From Crotophaga sulcirostris (Eukaryota > Chordata > Aves > Cuculiformes > Crotophagidae): a DNA stretch of 64,000 bases. Positions within the stretch are counted from its first letter, which is position 1. Every line of letters begins with the position of its first letter. The DNA lies in NCBI GenBank assembly GCA_013397455.1, contig VYZB01000026.1, positions 1,825,074 through 1,889,073 on the forward strand, in the 5' to 3' direction. The translations under genes were made by a program, and so were the position numbers. Below the pieces are notes generated by a model. It saw nothing but the letters and a program-made list of their open reading frames with translations. It did not search any database and was not told the DNA's origin. Shown piece by piece: positions 1-14,372 of this stretch.

Positions 1-3000
1 ATTTCTATTACCATGCTCCCTTCTTTTACTAAGAAAGAGAGTCAAGATGGTAGTTCATGTAGGTTTCTGATTCTTCCTTTTAAATTTCCCTTACACGAAC
101 AGCAATTACATTACAGTTGTCTGAATTTGCATTCTAAGTTATTTGGATATCTGAACATCATCAAGCCTCATAGATGTCAGTGAAACATTAAAGCAACTGA
201 AATGAACTGGCACTGCTAAAACTTACACTAGCAGTTTTAGAGTTTGCATAGGAGGCCTTGTTAAGGTCAAGTTAAAAAGGAAAGTACCTTTAATCTGCTC
301 AGTAGGTGGTCAAATTGTCATTAAAGGCTGGTGTTGCTGCTTTTTTATTTTGTGAGCCAGTTCACTATATTTCTTCCTGACTCCTATCGTTTTGGTCTAT
401 GGCCTACTGGACCTTAAAAAGTGACTCTCACTGGTATAGAACAAAGAGTTCCTAGTACTCATCAGTGGTGTGGAAATTTGCCATCTCTATTGTGTGCCAC
501 TGACTTGGCAAGTTGATTTGATGACAGAAGCTATTCCCAAAATAATCCATCTAGCTGTCTTTCTCCAAAGGGAAAAATCACTTATATTAGAGGCCAAAAA
601 TTATAGATGCTGCTGGGATCACAGGACTTTTTATTGTTTTGGTTTTTTTTTTTAGATTGTTGACTAAACTAACAGTGTCAAGAGTTAAACTGTTTCTCAG
701 GAAAGTGATTGTCACTATGGTTATGCACAGAAGCCAATATCCATTTTTAGCTTTTTGCCCTTTAATTCAAACTTTGAGTTTTAATAATAAGAGTCCCGAG
801 AGTTTAGAAAAGACTGTATCTCCTATCAAATATTATTGCATCAAGTTACATTGAAGATACCCTAGTTCTTCCACATTTCTACACACTGTTCTCAAGAAGC
901 AAATGGAGGGAATCTAACACCCATTTACTGTAACCTCGCAAAAATAATGGGAATAAGTCATGCTGGCCTAAAAATGTTCAACAGTGGTACAAAATTTGAG
1001 ATCTGAGATCCACTGCAACGTAAGGGTCACTGCATTGTTTCAGGGACACCTTGGATGTTGTTCCACGTCTTTTCTCAACATCCAGTAAAGTTAAGGTAAG
1101 CTCAGGAAACTTTTACTAAAAGCAGAGGGGTTAACTCAACAGTCATTGCACTATACAAAATAGATTGAATTAGCCTGTGGTTTAGATGCTCTAGTGCTGA
1201 TAGACAAACATGCAGAATCAGTCCCGTCTCTTTGTCTTCAGGCAGCAGAGGAAGTGTTCAACCCAATAAAGGGTACAAGAACAGACCAAGTCCATAAGGA
1301 TGCTTACCCGGTCTGTGTGCCATATGCCGTATTTTCTGCAACTCAGACTTTCAGTTGTCCGAACATTATTGCCACTCATCTTTCCATATTTGTCCATCTG
1401 TCTTATTTTTGGTGTCTCATCTAGATGAGAATTACTTTCTCTCTGTTTCTATCAGCTTCCTTTAGCAGAAAACTAAGGCAAGAGGAATATTATTTTTTTT
1501 AAATTCCTTCTGTGAACTTTCTTGCCAGCTTGGCTTTTATACGTTTATTTAAATTGAATTATTGTTGGAAGCCATGGACAGAATCCATCTCACTAAAATG
1601 CTGATGTCTACATCTAACCCAGCCACTGGTGTGCACCTTCAGGGTCATCACCTTCATCTGTTAGTTTTAGAAATTAACTTTAGGATGAGATTACTTGTGT
1701 CCTAATAAGCTCATTTCCCTCTTTGGGTTCTGAAGGAAACACAAGATGTACAGAATGCAGATGTATTGGCAGTAATTGCGGAGATATATGGGAAGCCAAA
1801 GATCAGACATAGGCATCTGTATATGGAGATGCAAGTACTGCGCAATGAACATATCAAACCATTCTTGAGTTCAGGATGATGTGATAGCATGTGCTGTCAG
1901 CGGTTTGTGGTATTTGCTTGGGTTTTGCTCTTTTTTCTTATTCTTTTTTTGGTTTTTTGTAACTAAAATAAGAATCTTGCTTTCCCACAGAAATTTTCAC
2001 AAAATTAAATTACTTTAACCAGAATCTTAAAAAAGAAAAATTAAACTGAAATGTCATGTGATGTGTTTCATCAGGCATATAGTTTTTTTTCCTGTATTTC
2101 TGTTTCCTACTACAGATCTGTACTGACTGTCCTCTGTATGACATTACTAGCTCTTTCTCAAGGACAAAAGACAACATTGAATTCTTCTCTGAACCAGCAA
2201 TAGAAACTCATTTCAAAGAATTTGTTCCCTTAGCATTTTATTCAAGGTAACTTAAACTGCTGAAACAAGTTCTAAGAGTTAATTGCAGATTTAGAATTGG
2301 TGAACAACATGTAAAGTACCTCTGAGCCCTGTACAGCGATCTTTGCATTCCTATTGCTTTCAGACACCCTTCAGGTATTCATATATAAAGATCAGTTCTA
2401 TTTTTATTTTCTTTCAGATTTATAGGGTATTTCTAAATTCTGGTATGACAGACCGTGATCTCAAGTGTAAGATTTGATTTCTGCACTGTGTTGACCAGTT
2501 CATAGTCCATTTATCACATTATTTTCTTTATATGTTTCCTTTCTAATGTAAACCTCTTAATTTTTAACTACTTCAAACATCATCAGAGTTTCTAGGCCAG
2601 TTTACCTATTTTCTCAGAGTTTCCTTCTTGATTTCCACTGTCTAATTCATATCATAATTCCAAGTAAGTTTGTAGTCCTGACCTATAATGGCAGTGGAAG
2701 ATTCCCATATTACTTTATTTTTACTGTTTCTTTTCTGCTGCTGTACACTGAAAAGAGAGCTTCATTGGCCTTTTTAAAGACTTTTGTTCTGGTTTACATG
2801 GTATGAAATCACTCAAAACACAACCAGAAGCCCAAAAAGTCTCATGAGGAGTCTATCACCATCTGCATGGCACTAAGGTCTTATTTCAAGACTAACTATT
2901 GAATATATATAAGCTCTATTTGCAGAAACCCAAAAAGGAAAATAATGTTGATGCACCTAGGGCATAAATAGTTAATACTTTTACTCTTAACTGTTAAAAG

Positions 3001-4444
3001 TATTTTTAACTATAAATTGCAGATATTTTTTCTTTTTCCTCCTTGTACAAACTGTACATGGCAGGAGTTATGATAACGCAGTGTAAAAACCTTAACTTTG
3101 GCATTTTCATAGCAGCAACATATATAGCTTGCTAATTGCAGCAGAATATTATTAGAGCATCTTAAATTTTTTCTTCATTCATAATATTCCCCAGAGAAAC
3201 AAAATGGAGGATGAGGTAAATAACAAGTTGCTGTTCTAGCTGAAGACACCTTTAGCTCTTCCATAGATCTGTTACCATTAAAGGCACCAATACTCCTATA
3301 TTTTCTAAACTAGTATACAGTTTTCTGCAGATCTTAGTCCTAAGGAGCAGTCAAAATAATTTTGTAGAGGGTATCAGGTTTTAATTTTTAAAGAGATTTC
3401 AAACTGCTGCTGTAAGTTTTTCATATTTATACCAGCAGGCAATTCTACAACTGAGAAAGATTTTATTAAATTTTTCTGTGTTTAACAAAACAAAAAGCCA
3501 TTGGAAATAATAGCAAAAATTCCAGCTCTTTCAATGCCAGGCTCTAACAGACTATTTTTTCTAGGAAAAAGCTTACGAAATTATGACAAAATGATAAAAA
3601 AATGGAATTATGTGCAAACCCCTGTTTATATGTGTAAATAGTTTTGTGTTGCCTTACGAAGACATTTTAAACTGTAAAAACATAAGGAATAATCACAGAC
3701 TCATTTTTCCTTGACCTGTTCCTGTCGCATTAATGGGAAAGTCAGTTGTATATCAAACTAACTTTGTATAATTTTTGATAACTAAAGCATATATTTGGAA
3801 CTATACTTCCAGGTAATATCTGACTTATCAAGGATCTATATGCCTTCTGTTGGCAGCAGGTTTTTCACAAAGAAGTTTGTGAACACATTTTTGGCCTGTT
3901 TTACAAGACAGACTTAAGGGGCTTCAGGCTACAAACCAGTGGATGAAATATTCTTCCTTTTTATTATTCCTTTTTGCTGTAATGCAGCATAACTTCACCA
4001 AATGAGGTCTTTATACCTGTATTGAGCTTGACATAGCTCATATAAGAAGGTGATTATTCAAACATAATAATGATCTATGTATTTTATTGCTTTGTAATTT
4101 TTTCCTTTTTTGCTTTCCATGCAGAAGGAACAAACTTGCTCAATTTTTTCTAGCCATTTTAAACTCACTTCCCTTCCCCCTACCACTTTTTTTCTCCCTC
4201 TCTTTTCTCCCACCTTTGATTTTGAAATATTAAAAAGAATACAAATGCCTGCTCTACTGCTCAAATGCATTATTAAAAGGAAAAAAAAGCATCTGTTCTG
4301 ATCACATTCCTATTCATGGAGCTGTGATTGACTTGAAAGTTTCCCCAGAGTAAAAGATGACTTGATTTCTGGATTCAAACCCTGTTGCTTGTGATAGAAA
4401 TACTTGTAAAAGAGTCACAGTGTTTAAATCTTGCTATTTCTACA
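1..4444. other. Unique AT-rich non-coding DNA, no gene seen
   Basis: The only open frames are under 80 codons, with no recognisable domains or paired splice sites around them. The sequence is rich in A and T runs (for example the T tract near 640-651 and the A/T tracts near 1490 and 1950). I recognise no interspersed repeat here. Probably intergenic or intronic. Confidence 0.6.
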
Positions 4445-4484
4445 NNNNNNNNNNNNNNNNNNNNNNNNNNNNNNNNNNNNNNNN
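4445..4484. other. Assembly gap (40 N)
   Basis: A run of exactly 40 undetermined bases interrupts AT-rich sequence. This shows that the window comes from a draft assembly. Nothing can be said about the missing sequence, and the gap size may be estimated rather than measured. Confidence 0.99.
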
Positions 4485-5899
4485 AGAGTTTTTTCAAATG
4501 TAGGCACCAAGAATTATGCTAAGACATTGTTTCAGCATAACACATAGGAGGAATCATGAAGCAGTAACATAGATAGATACAAATGTATTTTTTTGTTAAC
4601 ATATATCCATTGCAGTCTCATTTATTATTACTGTTGGTTGTTGTTTTATAACATATTGAAATGGATTACAAAATTCAAAAAATGGAGTTAGGACTTCTCT
4701 TGACAGATAATGTAAAGATGTGTAATGAATGTTTATCTAATCTTCATAACCTCCACTGGGCAATTCATTCCATGTACTATAAACACCTATCTATCTATCA
4801 CAAAATTTTTATTGCCTGATCTTTTCCAACAACTTTGCAGAGAACCCCACTGACTAAGTTGCCAACACTTTGGTAGCTAAAATTAGGTGAGATGAGTCCC
4901 ACCTGAAATAAATGCAGATAAATGAGCCATATTTAAAACTAAATATTACGTGCCTAATTAAGCTGTAAAGCCTGCTATGGAGTTTACTATCAAAGCAGTA
5001 GTGGATAATTCAAACCATCTACTCTCCCAGTGAAGGAAAGAGAAGTGCTGCAAGGGGAAAGCGTATGGCAGATAGCTACTGTGGGCTATCTGAATAGGGT
5101 CCAATGTTAAATATGTTCTCTCATTGTTACACAGAAGGCATAAAATACTGCAGTAATGTAAGAATATTATGATGCTGAATGACGATTTCAGTCACACTAT
5201 ATTTGTGGGTTGAAGTGATGTAGTCACAAAGGTTAAATCCGGCCTCGTGTCTTCCCAAGTCTCCCACCATAGTCAATGGAACGAAATAGGATCCTCCAGA
5301 GACTATTTTCAAGCAGCTGAATTATGTGTCTGCTCTAAATGGCCATCTCCATTAACTGCTGCGGGGCCTTGCAAGAGATTAGTCTCACTTGGCTAACCTT
5401 AACCTTTTGCATAGTCATTGTGTGAAAGGTATGACAACAGTCTTCATCTCAGGGGGTAGATGTGCAATCATATTGTCATTATTAGTCAGGTGCACAGAAA
5501 TCTGTATTTCAATATATACTGATAATGAAGGAGTCTGTAGTTCCCCTAGCTCTCCACTCGTGTTTCACAAGAAGTCTGCATCTTGGTATGTCTGCTTTTT
5601 CACAGCTTGGAGCTTCACAGCAAAAATGCCTTGAGTCTAGACTGTGTTGTTGAGTGTACTTCTTGCAGACTAATGATAATGTTGATGTCTATCCTTAGAG
5701 CGTTCTGGACAATGTAAATTCTACTCAAATGCTTCCATAAAGAGAAAAATATTATTCTTATTCTTTGACTTCAGGAGGTGTACAGACATATGAAGACCAG
5801 GTGTTTGACAATGACAACTGTACTTTTATTTGCAAGGTTAGCTTATGGAAGGAGAGGTTTGAGGTAAAGATGCAGCTTCCAACATTATTCATATGCAAT
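4485..5899. other. Unique non-coding DNA, no gene seen
   Basis: Open frames are short (about 60-80 codons) and resemble no family I know. A three-unit CTAT microsatellite lies near 4787-4799. No other structure was noticed before the CR1 tail that follows. Confidence 0.55.
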
Positions 5900-6010
5900 T
5901 TGGAGATCTAATCTAGTAGAAAGTGTCTTTGCCCATGGCAGAGGGGGTAGAACTAGATGAACTTTAAGATTCCTTCCAACCCAAACCATTTTATAATTCT
6001 ATGATTTATG
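5900..6010 (+). mobile_element. CR1 LINE 3' end fragment
   Basis: This is the 3' terminal part of a chicken-repeat-1 (CR1) non-LTR retrotransposon in forward orientation. It shows the conserved 3' UTR order: a GATCTAGT-like segment, TGCCCATGGCAGAGGGGGT, AACTAGATGA, TTCCTTCCAACCCAAACC, and then a decayed ATTCTATG-type tail (5994-6006). The whole coding region is absent, which fits the severe 5' truncation usual for CR1 copies. Several substitutions from the typical CR1 3' end indicate an old, inactive insertion. No ORF remains. The 5' boundary is approximate because similarity fades before about 5900. Confidence 0.9.
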
Positions 6011-9000
6011 AAGAAATTATGAAGAATTTTTCATTTGGAAATATGTCTACTGTATGAAAGCAAATCTACACCACAGATACAGTCTACCTGAACCTCAGCT
6101 ATTTTTTTCTCCATTATCATGTAGCTAGAAGGAAGCTTCTACTTTCTGACACCTCTGATTTCCCTGCACAAATGCCAGTGTTCAAGTTCTAGGTTCTTTG
6201 GGTAGTATTAAGCTATGTAATCCAATTGACAGGTAAATGGCTCTATCTCACTTTATGTCATAGAGCGATGCTCTTTCCAGTTCGGAAATAACTTCTAAGC
6301 CTCCCCATATTAGAAGTGCTTATTGATTTACAAACTATAGTTAGGAGTCTTGCTGAAACTGCTTTTCTCAATGAACTCTGGTCATTCCTGTTCAGGGCTT
6401 ACTGGTAGCTACAACTTTAATAAGGAACACAGTCAGGGGTCTTAATCAATTCTAAACACTTTTGCCCAATGAATTTTCTTCCCTTCAGCCTATAGGATGG
6501 CTACCAGCATTGCTAAAGGAAGAAGAGAAGACCTTGCTTTGATCTGTACCCTTCTATACAAGGGGAATTATATAGCAGAATGAGGAATTGATGGGGATCT
6601 GGCTATTCATCTTGTAGCTCTCCGGCACGCATGTTCAGCTCATTCAGAGGGAGAGGCGATCTTCTCCACAGAAGCTGCTGGCTGAAACTATTACCACCTA
6701 CCAGCTTGCATCCAAGTCTGAGCTTCAGCATTTCTAAGTATTGCTCATTAATCCAGCAGGACTGACATCTCAGAATAGACTATTAGTAGTAAATATAAAC
6801 TCCTTCGGGAATATTATACTAAAAGAACATGAAGTCCCACCACTAAATGGTCAAACCCAAAATCAGTTCCAAAGTTATATTTCCATATGAAACTTTGACT
6901 GAGTGCTTATGTGAATGTCCATAATAAAGCCATCTTTAGTGACATATTCATCTACAGTTTCAGAAAAAAACAATAGTCTATCAAGCTGGTTTTGCTACTT
7001 TTCTTTTTCAAACACAGCACCTGTAAATTCTGCACAGTTTCTCTACCTTACTGACAAGCCAATTTGACTGAATCAGAAGATTCCATAAATAACAATTGTA
7101 ACTAGGTTATCACTCTATAGTCAATTTATCCTCTTTAACAGAGCAATCCAATAAGCCAGAAGGAGTCAAGAATTTCCTTAATCTTTCTAAACATGACCAG
7201 TTATTGATTTAATTTTTTTTAAATGGAGAGGGATTGAAAGAATAAAATTAAGGAATTGAGTGATGGAAAATATCTAGTTTAGAACATTAGAAAATTTTAA
7301 GAATTCTACTTTAGCTCTGAATCTTTTGCAGTTTACTAATTACATTTTGGCTTCAGTCTTTGAGGAGATTATAATATAAATTATAGTTCAGACTTTGAAG
7401 CTTCCTTTTGCACTTGGTGATCTTTGCATTAGGCCCAGAGAATACATATGGCTATTCAAATAAAAGGCTGTTTGTCTCTTGATATTTGCTCAAATAACCT
7501 TTTCTGCAATAGTATTATTTCATTTTGCAGCTAGTGATATCAGAAATTTTATGTAAGCAAGTTTAGGACAATTTCCTGTCTTATCCTCTGCATTTCAAAA
7601 AGGCCAAACACCTGAAACATAGAATAAGGATGAAAATAATGAAAGGACGAGAGACTTAATCCTTTTTCTGAAAACCAGAATTAATCTCAATTGTGATGCC
7701 CATGCATTTTGTACTGTAATATTTGAATCCATCTCATCTGAATTTAGACATGAGCATCTACTTTTCACGATGGCTCCTTCTATAATCATATAATCGTTGG
7801 GAAAAGAGAAGCACATTTAGTGTACAGTCTCTCTGAACTGTTTTATAGAGGTGTTAGGAGAAGATGAATCATGCCCTCAAAGGATCTATTTCTTTTCACA
7901 GGCTTATAAAGAAAGCCTACCAGGGCTACTGCAGACGGAGATATATACATCATGTCAGATGATTCCTCTGAGCATCATTCTTGATCCTATCCAACACTGA
8001 ATATGATTTCAGAAGAATAGGATCAAATATTTTGAAACTAAATGGAATTAAGACACTGTACACCCCCTTCTCCCCCAAGAAGATAATTCTCGGATGATTT
8101 TAAAGTCCACATCCAAGCTTTCAGAAAACACAAATTCTTTCATTTTTTGTATTTGCAAGCTCACTAAGTCTCTTGGTTCACAGGTAGGAAAGAGGACTTC
8201 TCATACAGAATAAAGAGATCTATTGTATTACTGCAAAGACTTTTCTTCCTTTTTCTCCATGTTCACTGGCAAAGTCATTGACAGCTATGGAAATTCTTAT
8301 ACAAAAGTAATGTTGTAAGAAGAATGGAGAAGAGTCTTGCACTGTTAGAAGTTGTCTCTCTGTGTAGATACCTATAAAGATGATCAAGTTACCTTTCAAC
8401 ATTTTTCTCACATTATTCTTACAACATTAAATAAAAATAAATATTAAAAAATACAAAAGAAGGTCACATTTTGCAGTTAAAAGCATCTGGGTAGGTTCTG
8501 TTGAAAATCAGTGCCACAGATGTGTGGACCTGTAGAAGGAACGTGTCTATTAATGATTTGTAGGGTATGGTTTCCAGGAAATTCTGTGAACATCAAATGT
8601 TCATCCTGCTGGTTTTGTTGATGTTAGCTAAATAGATATCATATGCCCTCTGCTGAGGCCAGCATTACTTCTGACCGAATCAAATGCAGAGTAGTATTTG
8701 CAGCCTTTCCAGCCAAAGGAAAGATGCAATCTTCATTGATTTTTAAAGATAAAGGACTAAAAGTGGGACTAATGCAGTCCACTTTCTCTCCTATTGCAGA
8801 ACCTCAATTTTAACAACTCTTATAAGTCACTGAAAGATCATTTTCTTTATGATTATTTTGGGTCACAAAGGTTTCACTTTTTTTTGAAATGGCATCATAG
8901 TAAGAAATCTGGCTTTTTCTCTTATGGATTAAAAAGTAATGTTTGGATAGCAAGCATCCCAGGAACACTGTAACACTTTTAACTTACCTCTGTAAACATT

Positions 9001-12000
9001 CATCTAATTAATTAAATTAAAGAAGTTAGTCGCTACTGGAACTGGTACACATGTCCAGTTACTCCAACCTATTTGTGTCTTTGGGAATGGTCCTAATAAT
9101 TTGTGGCAGCAGTGGTACTCTGCTCTGCTTGCCCTGAACACATCATTAGAAAGCTGGACTAGTTCTGAGCCATTTTCTGTCCTAATCAGCATTCGTCATG
9201 GATCTGCTGTCGACATGGTCTTCTGACTCACAGGAACTTGCTGTATTTTTTAAATGGCCCAAACTGATTCAAAGCAAATGAATTTGGGAAGAGTGTAAAA
9301 GCTGTTACTTATGCATCGTCTAGACACTGCTCAAGGTGCAGCTAGTTCAGGTTCTCAGTTCAAACTGAACACATCCCAGCCCATATTAATGAGAGAGATG
9401 GAATTTGAAGCATCAATTTTATCAATTACACCCTCTGTTACAGGTTTTCCTCTAAACCTTGCAACCATCTGGAGAGGAGAGAAGTCTGCATTTGTTTTAA
9501 GTAAGTGTGTAAACAACTAAAAAAAAAACAAAACAAAACAGGGGAAAATTATAAATATGGTGAAATTTGTGATCTGGAAGAAATTATAAATGGATTTTGG
9601 AAGGATACTCAAAAGAGACTTTGGTATCTCTGAGTGTTTCCACATGTGCAGGAGGGAAGACATTATCTGCTGGAATAGTCAGATGTGTGCAAGCTCCTAT
9701 CCAAAGCCATTACAGTGATGGCTGGGGTCCAGCTAATAAACCCTACTGAAAGGTAGGCTTAATAGTTTGGAAATAGTCCATAGTGATGTAACTACATCAC
9801 CACCAACGTACAGCTACTGCCTGTCTAATCAAACCAGAGAGGAACAAGGTGTGCACATCTGCAGCATCCATCTGCTCGCAAGACCTTTTAGATCAGCTTC
9901 ATCTCACCTAACCTTAGACCTTTGGGACACCTATGTTAGAAGTGTAACTGCTTTAGAGTCCCTTTACAAACAGTGCAGCAGAAGCATGTTTATGACAAGG
10001 TGGTTCAGCCCCCTAAAATCTGAAAAATCCTGTGAAAGAGCTTTCCTCTTTCCATAGACATAAATGCCTTTAAAGGTGATGAGGTGTCCAACTGTGTCAT
10101 GATAGGGTCCTGGGCAAATAAATTCTGTCCATGACACTGACACTTGAAGGAAGCAGAAAGTCAATAATACTTTAGAAGTTTTTGTTCTATTGTATCTTAT
10201 GAAATGATAAGATTCGCAACATATTCTGATGTTGCTAGTTTTCAATTTTGTAACCCAATTTTGTAAGAAAAAAAGTCAGTGCATCCTTCTCTTCATATCC
10301 TGGAACTCCTTAGGATTTAATATAGGACAGTCATAAGTTTTAAGTTATGCATGAGGTTGTTTGATGTTCCCATGTTCATTTTTGGCCTCAAAGTCTGATG
10401 ACATTCTCTAGACTTCAACAGAGTGAGTAATATGAACTGTCTGTCAGGACATTTCTAACCTAAAGTAAAGTCCAAGTTTACTTAAGAATTAGTCAAAAGC
10501 ACCTGGCCATCTTATGACTGGCACACGCATAGCTCCCATTCAAATGACCATCCATGTGCACGCATGACAGGATAACACATTTTCTTTTCTCTTGAAGTCT
10601 GATGACTATGGGCTTGCTTCATAATTGTTTTCCCCTTTTCCCAATAATTATCTATTCCTTTCTCTTCCACACACAAAATTTGTGCACAATTCCTTGCCCC
10701 AAATCATCGTTTGTACATTGATTTTCACTAAAAAAAATGTCAGTTTTCTATGTTATAGACCAAGATCCAAAACTGTCGTGATGCCTGTGCTGCTGTTCTC
10801 TCCAATTTTTAAGAAAAGGGAGTGTCTTCTCCATGTTATAGTGAGCAGAATATCAACAAGCATGGGTTTAAAAGCAGTTTTTGAAGAAATTTCGTATGTT
10901 TCAAAATTCCATGAGATCCACAGAGCAGATGTGAGCAGAAGCGAGAAGGACTCTGATTTTCTCCCTATCATGATTTCCCCCTAGCACAAGTAGCCAGGAT
11001 TTCTGAAATTTTCCAGTCTTTTGGGATGCTTTTGTTCTTCATGTCATGATGAAGCTCTAGGGAATGGCAAAGAACTAAAGATAACTAGAAAATGGAATTT
11101 TCTTCCCTGAAAAAATATTTATCACTTGGGTCATATAGGGATATGTGCTCCTGAAAAGCAGGAACAGACCTTTCCTGAAAGGAGATATTCACAAACTTTA
11201 CATTTTTTGAGAATTAAGACGTAGTTTTCCAGTGTGTCCTATTCGTTTGAATCTGCAAACTGTCTACCTGAAACTCCATGGAGCAGACACCTGAGGAGGC
11301 AGGAAAGTCAGACTGATGGGAAATATTGGGATATGTCAGCTCCCAGTTGATTATCTAATGAGATCCAGCCCCAAACTTTCCAGCATGTGCAAAAATATGA
11401 ACACAAGATCTTTGTTCACACCACTCTTTTATCGTATAAACATCCTCTTTTCCCATTTGAGGTAATTTTTTAAGTACATTAGTTTCAAATTCACTTCCTG
11501 AGGAAGTAGGGATCGTTTAAAAAACAGGTTGTTGTAAACTAACAAAAACCATGTTAATACAAGTTTATACAGTTGCATATGTTACTTCTGATAAAATTAA
11601 GAAGCATTTCAAAATCCCATAAGATAAGCTTGGAGTGCATATGCTAGAGAACAGTCCTTTTCTCACATAAAACTTTGTTTCTATCCAGAGTTTCTGGATC
11701 ACCCATGCCACTATAAGGCAAGAAAAGACCAACAGCTACCTGCATGTATGGCAGATTTGAACACGTCTATGCTAATTCATATTTTATGCACATGAATTAT
11801 CCAGTCATTGGATGACAGGGACTTAAAAAGGACCTGAACACTGACCAGGGACCATATGTTACTATATTTATGTCAGTGATTTTCTGTGACTAGTGTCTGA
11901 TGCAGGGAGACAAGACAGCTCTTTCCCATCATCCTTGTTAGTGGTTTTGTATGTGAATGAATGCATGGGTCTACACATATCTTTGTGCATATACAAATAG

Positions 12001-14201
12001 ACATTTTATAAAATCTTGTGAGAGGTCAGTTACCAGATGCTCACTTATCTCATTCTTCACATGCTGCGGTCACAGTATTAAAGCAATAATTTAAAAAAAA
12101 TATAGGGAGAACAGATAGCATGAAGCAATCCCATCTCTCTCTCCTTCATTTCATAGCTGGCATTCTTAAACCTTGTTATCCAGCTCCTGCAGCTCTCTGC
12201 ATGACCAAAGGGATCTGGAAGGAAACATGTGAGAAATGTGGCATTTCAGCAGCCCATCTGTGTTAGGGAAAGATGCTGCATCCACAAGAATTTGTTGCTC
12301 ATGATGCTAGAACGAGTTGTGTACCCATACTCTCACAGGATATGCACTTATATGAGCAGGGCTGTTGTAGAGTAGCTCATAGATAATGGTTAGAAACTGA
12401 AAACTACCTGACTCCCTGCTTGCAAGTTGAAAGGAAGATTCATCCTCGTTCTTAACCTGCCTACTACCTCCATGCAAATCCCTTTTCATTTGGGCTTTGT
12501 GAATGGGAGAAATGTTGGGCACTATAAGCTTCTGCTCTGATATTTTCCTACGCAAACCATACGAAAGGCAGCAACCTCAAAAATATTAAGTCTTTTTTGA
12601 AGCTTATGTATCAGTTTTTCATAAGCCACTGAACTGGATAAAGCAGCTGACTGTTCTGTGGAAGGCTGAGTTTCACTATTCCAGTAATAATATAATTTTA
12701 TTTTTTAGATATCAAATAATTTTCCAATTTGCTGTTTGTGCTTTAAGCAGTTTTCCAACATACCACCTAACATACTATTCACTACCTTTGAGATAATTTT
12801 TTTCCACAGAATCCAGACTATCAGTACTATAAACGCTGAAAATTTTCACCTTTGCTGCCTGTTAAGATACCCAGTGCAGTATTTACAGAGGTGACTAATT
12901 TATGTAACTATGCTAATTTTCCTCTGTCATCCTCCTCTTCATGTTGAAATGCAAAAAGTTTAATTCATTAAGGCTTGTAAGGGACTTTAATTGCACTGGT
13001 TGACACAAATTATAGAAATGTAACAAGCTTATCTCCTATAAAATGTGGAAAGGTAGAATGTGCGTGAAAGATGCTTTTCAGAAAAAAAAATAAATTCATT
13101 GGGTTTAAAGACATGGACATATTGCATAATTCCATTCCCTCTCACAAAGAATAATGAGAAAACTATTGGCACTATCTTACTCCAATTAGTTTTTCCCTTT
13201 GTCTTGGCCTCCCTGGGGCTAATACAGCTCTATCTGTTCTAAAGATAAACTGTAGAATTCAGTCCTCAATGTATTCAGGTGGACCACAAGCCAATTTTCC
13301 CTTTGAGTTATTATACGATGAATAAGCGGGGCTTTTGTGTTGATAAAAACTTGAACTGACAGATTGGAGCTCCATCTATAGTCTCCAGTCCAGAGTGGCT
13401 GTGACTACCAGGAGCCAACAGGGCACCTGTCAGTGAAGGATCACTCTAAGTTTGCCCAGGTTTTAGTGTACTGAAAAGGCAAATTTGAAGAACTGAGGTG
13501 TTCACTGCCTCCCACTGCTCGAGCTGTCCCAGTTTGCATTGAGTACTTGCAACTCAGTTATGGCGAGCTGAAATAAGTATTGCTTTATATTGCTATGCCA
13601 AGCTGTACACAATGGCAGCTCAGGAGCAGCTTCATAGCCTTATTATATGACACACAGATAAGATGGCTTTAGACATTTCAGTTTGATGAGTTAATATCCC
13701 TATATTATTATCCTAAGCCTCCATCGCTGACCACTGTCTGAGACGAGGTACAGCTTGAAAAATCATCTGATCCAGTATGACAGCTCTTACTCTCTGATCT
13801 CATGAAAAGTTGGTCTGAAACACTCCAGCAGATTTGCATGAAAATGAAACAGCAGAATTTGATGCCAATTTTGCCTATTTACAATTTTGTAATTTCTGGA
13901 TGCTCTAACAACAACACTGTTGTACCTTTCTTCTGAGTATTTCTTTTTGGGGAGCAGAAGTGTAAAGACAAAGGGGGAAAGCCTCCTGGTTCACAAAAGG
14001 ATTGCTTCCAAACTGACTGTCCGTAGGGATGGGAGTAAACAAGATACACTTGTTCAGTGACCACATTAACATCTGCTCTTTTAAAATCACAAAATTTTAA
14101 TTAGTAGACTAGCATATGTTCTGAGCTTATACTCGAACCAAGAATATGACATTTTGGTAACGTAATGGCAGGCTTTCCCAACATGGATAAATCTGAAAAA
14201 A
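6011..14201. other. Long unique non-coding stretch, no gene seen
   Basis: About 8 kb with no supported gene, RNA gene or recognisable repeat. Open frames reach at most 119 codons (10625-10984, +), which is within chance expectation and partly mirrored by a frame on the other strand. An A-rich CAAAA-repeat patch lies at about 9520-9541. Two AT-rich blocks of higher complexity, about 7325-7540 and 12880-13010, carry TAAT and TTTGCAT-like motifs and resemble conserved non-coding elements by eye only. Confidence 0.55.
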
Positions 14202-14372
14202 TATCACAGTATCACAGTATCACAAGGTTGGAAAGGACCTCTGAGATCATCGAGTCCAACTTATAACCCAACACTAACACCAACTCGTCATATAAACCAT
14301 GGCACTGAGTGCCTCATCCAATCTACAGGTATATCCTGTATTAGACTTCCTGCCACGCCCAAATCCTCCATG
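14202..14372 (-). mobile_element. CR1 LINE 3' UTR fragment, variant 8-base tail
   Basis: This is the 3' end of a CR1-family LINE on the minus strand. Read on the plus strand it starts with repeated ATCACAGT units (14202-14224), then AAGGTTGGAAAGGACCTCT, GAGATCATCGAGTCCAAC, and a CCATGGCACTGAGTGCC segment typical of avian CR1 3' UTRs. On the minus strand the tail is an ACTGTGAT repeat rather than the commoner ATTCTATG. This marks a different CR1 subfamily from the copies at 5.9 kb and 63.3 kb. The subfamily name cannot be fixed without a library search. No coding part remains; the inner (5') end near 14370 is approximate. Confidence 0.88.

Noticed and set aside
10625..10984. 119-codon plus-strand frame
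   Set aside because: Overlapped by a minus-strand frame, no recognisable domain, length expected by chance.
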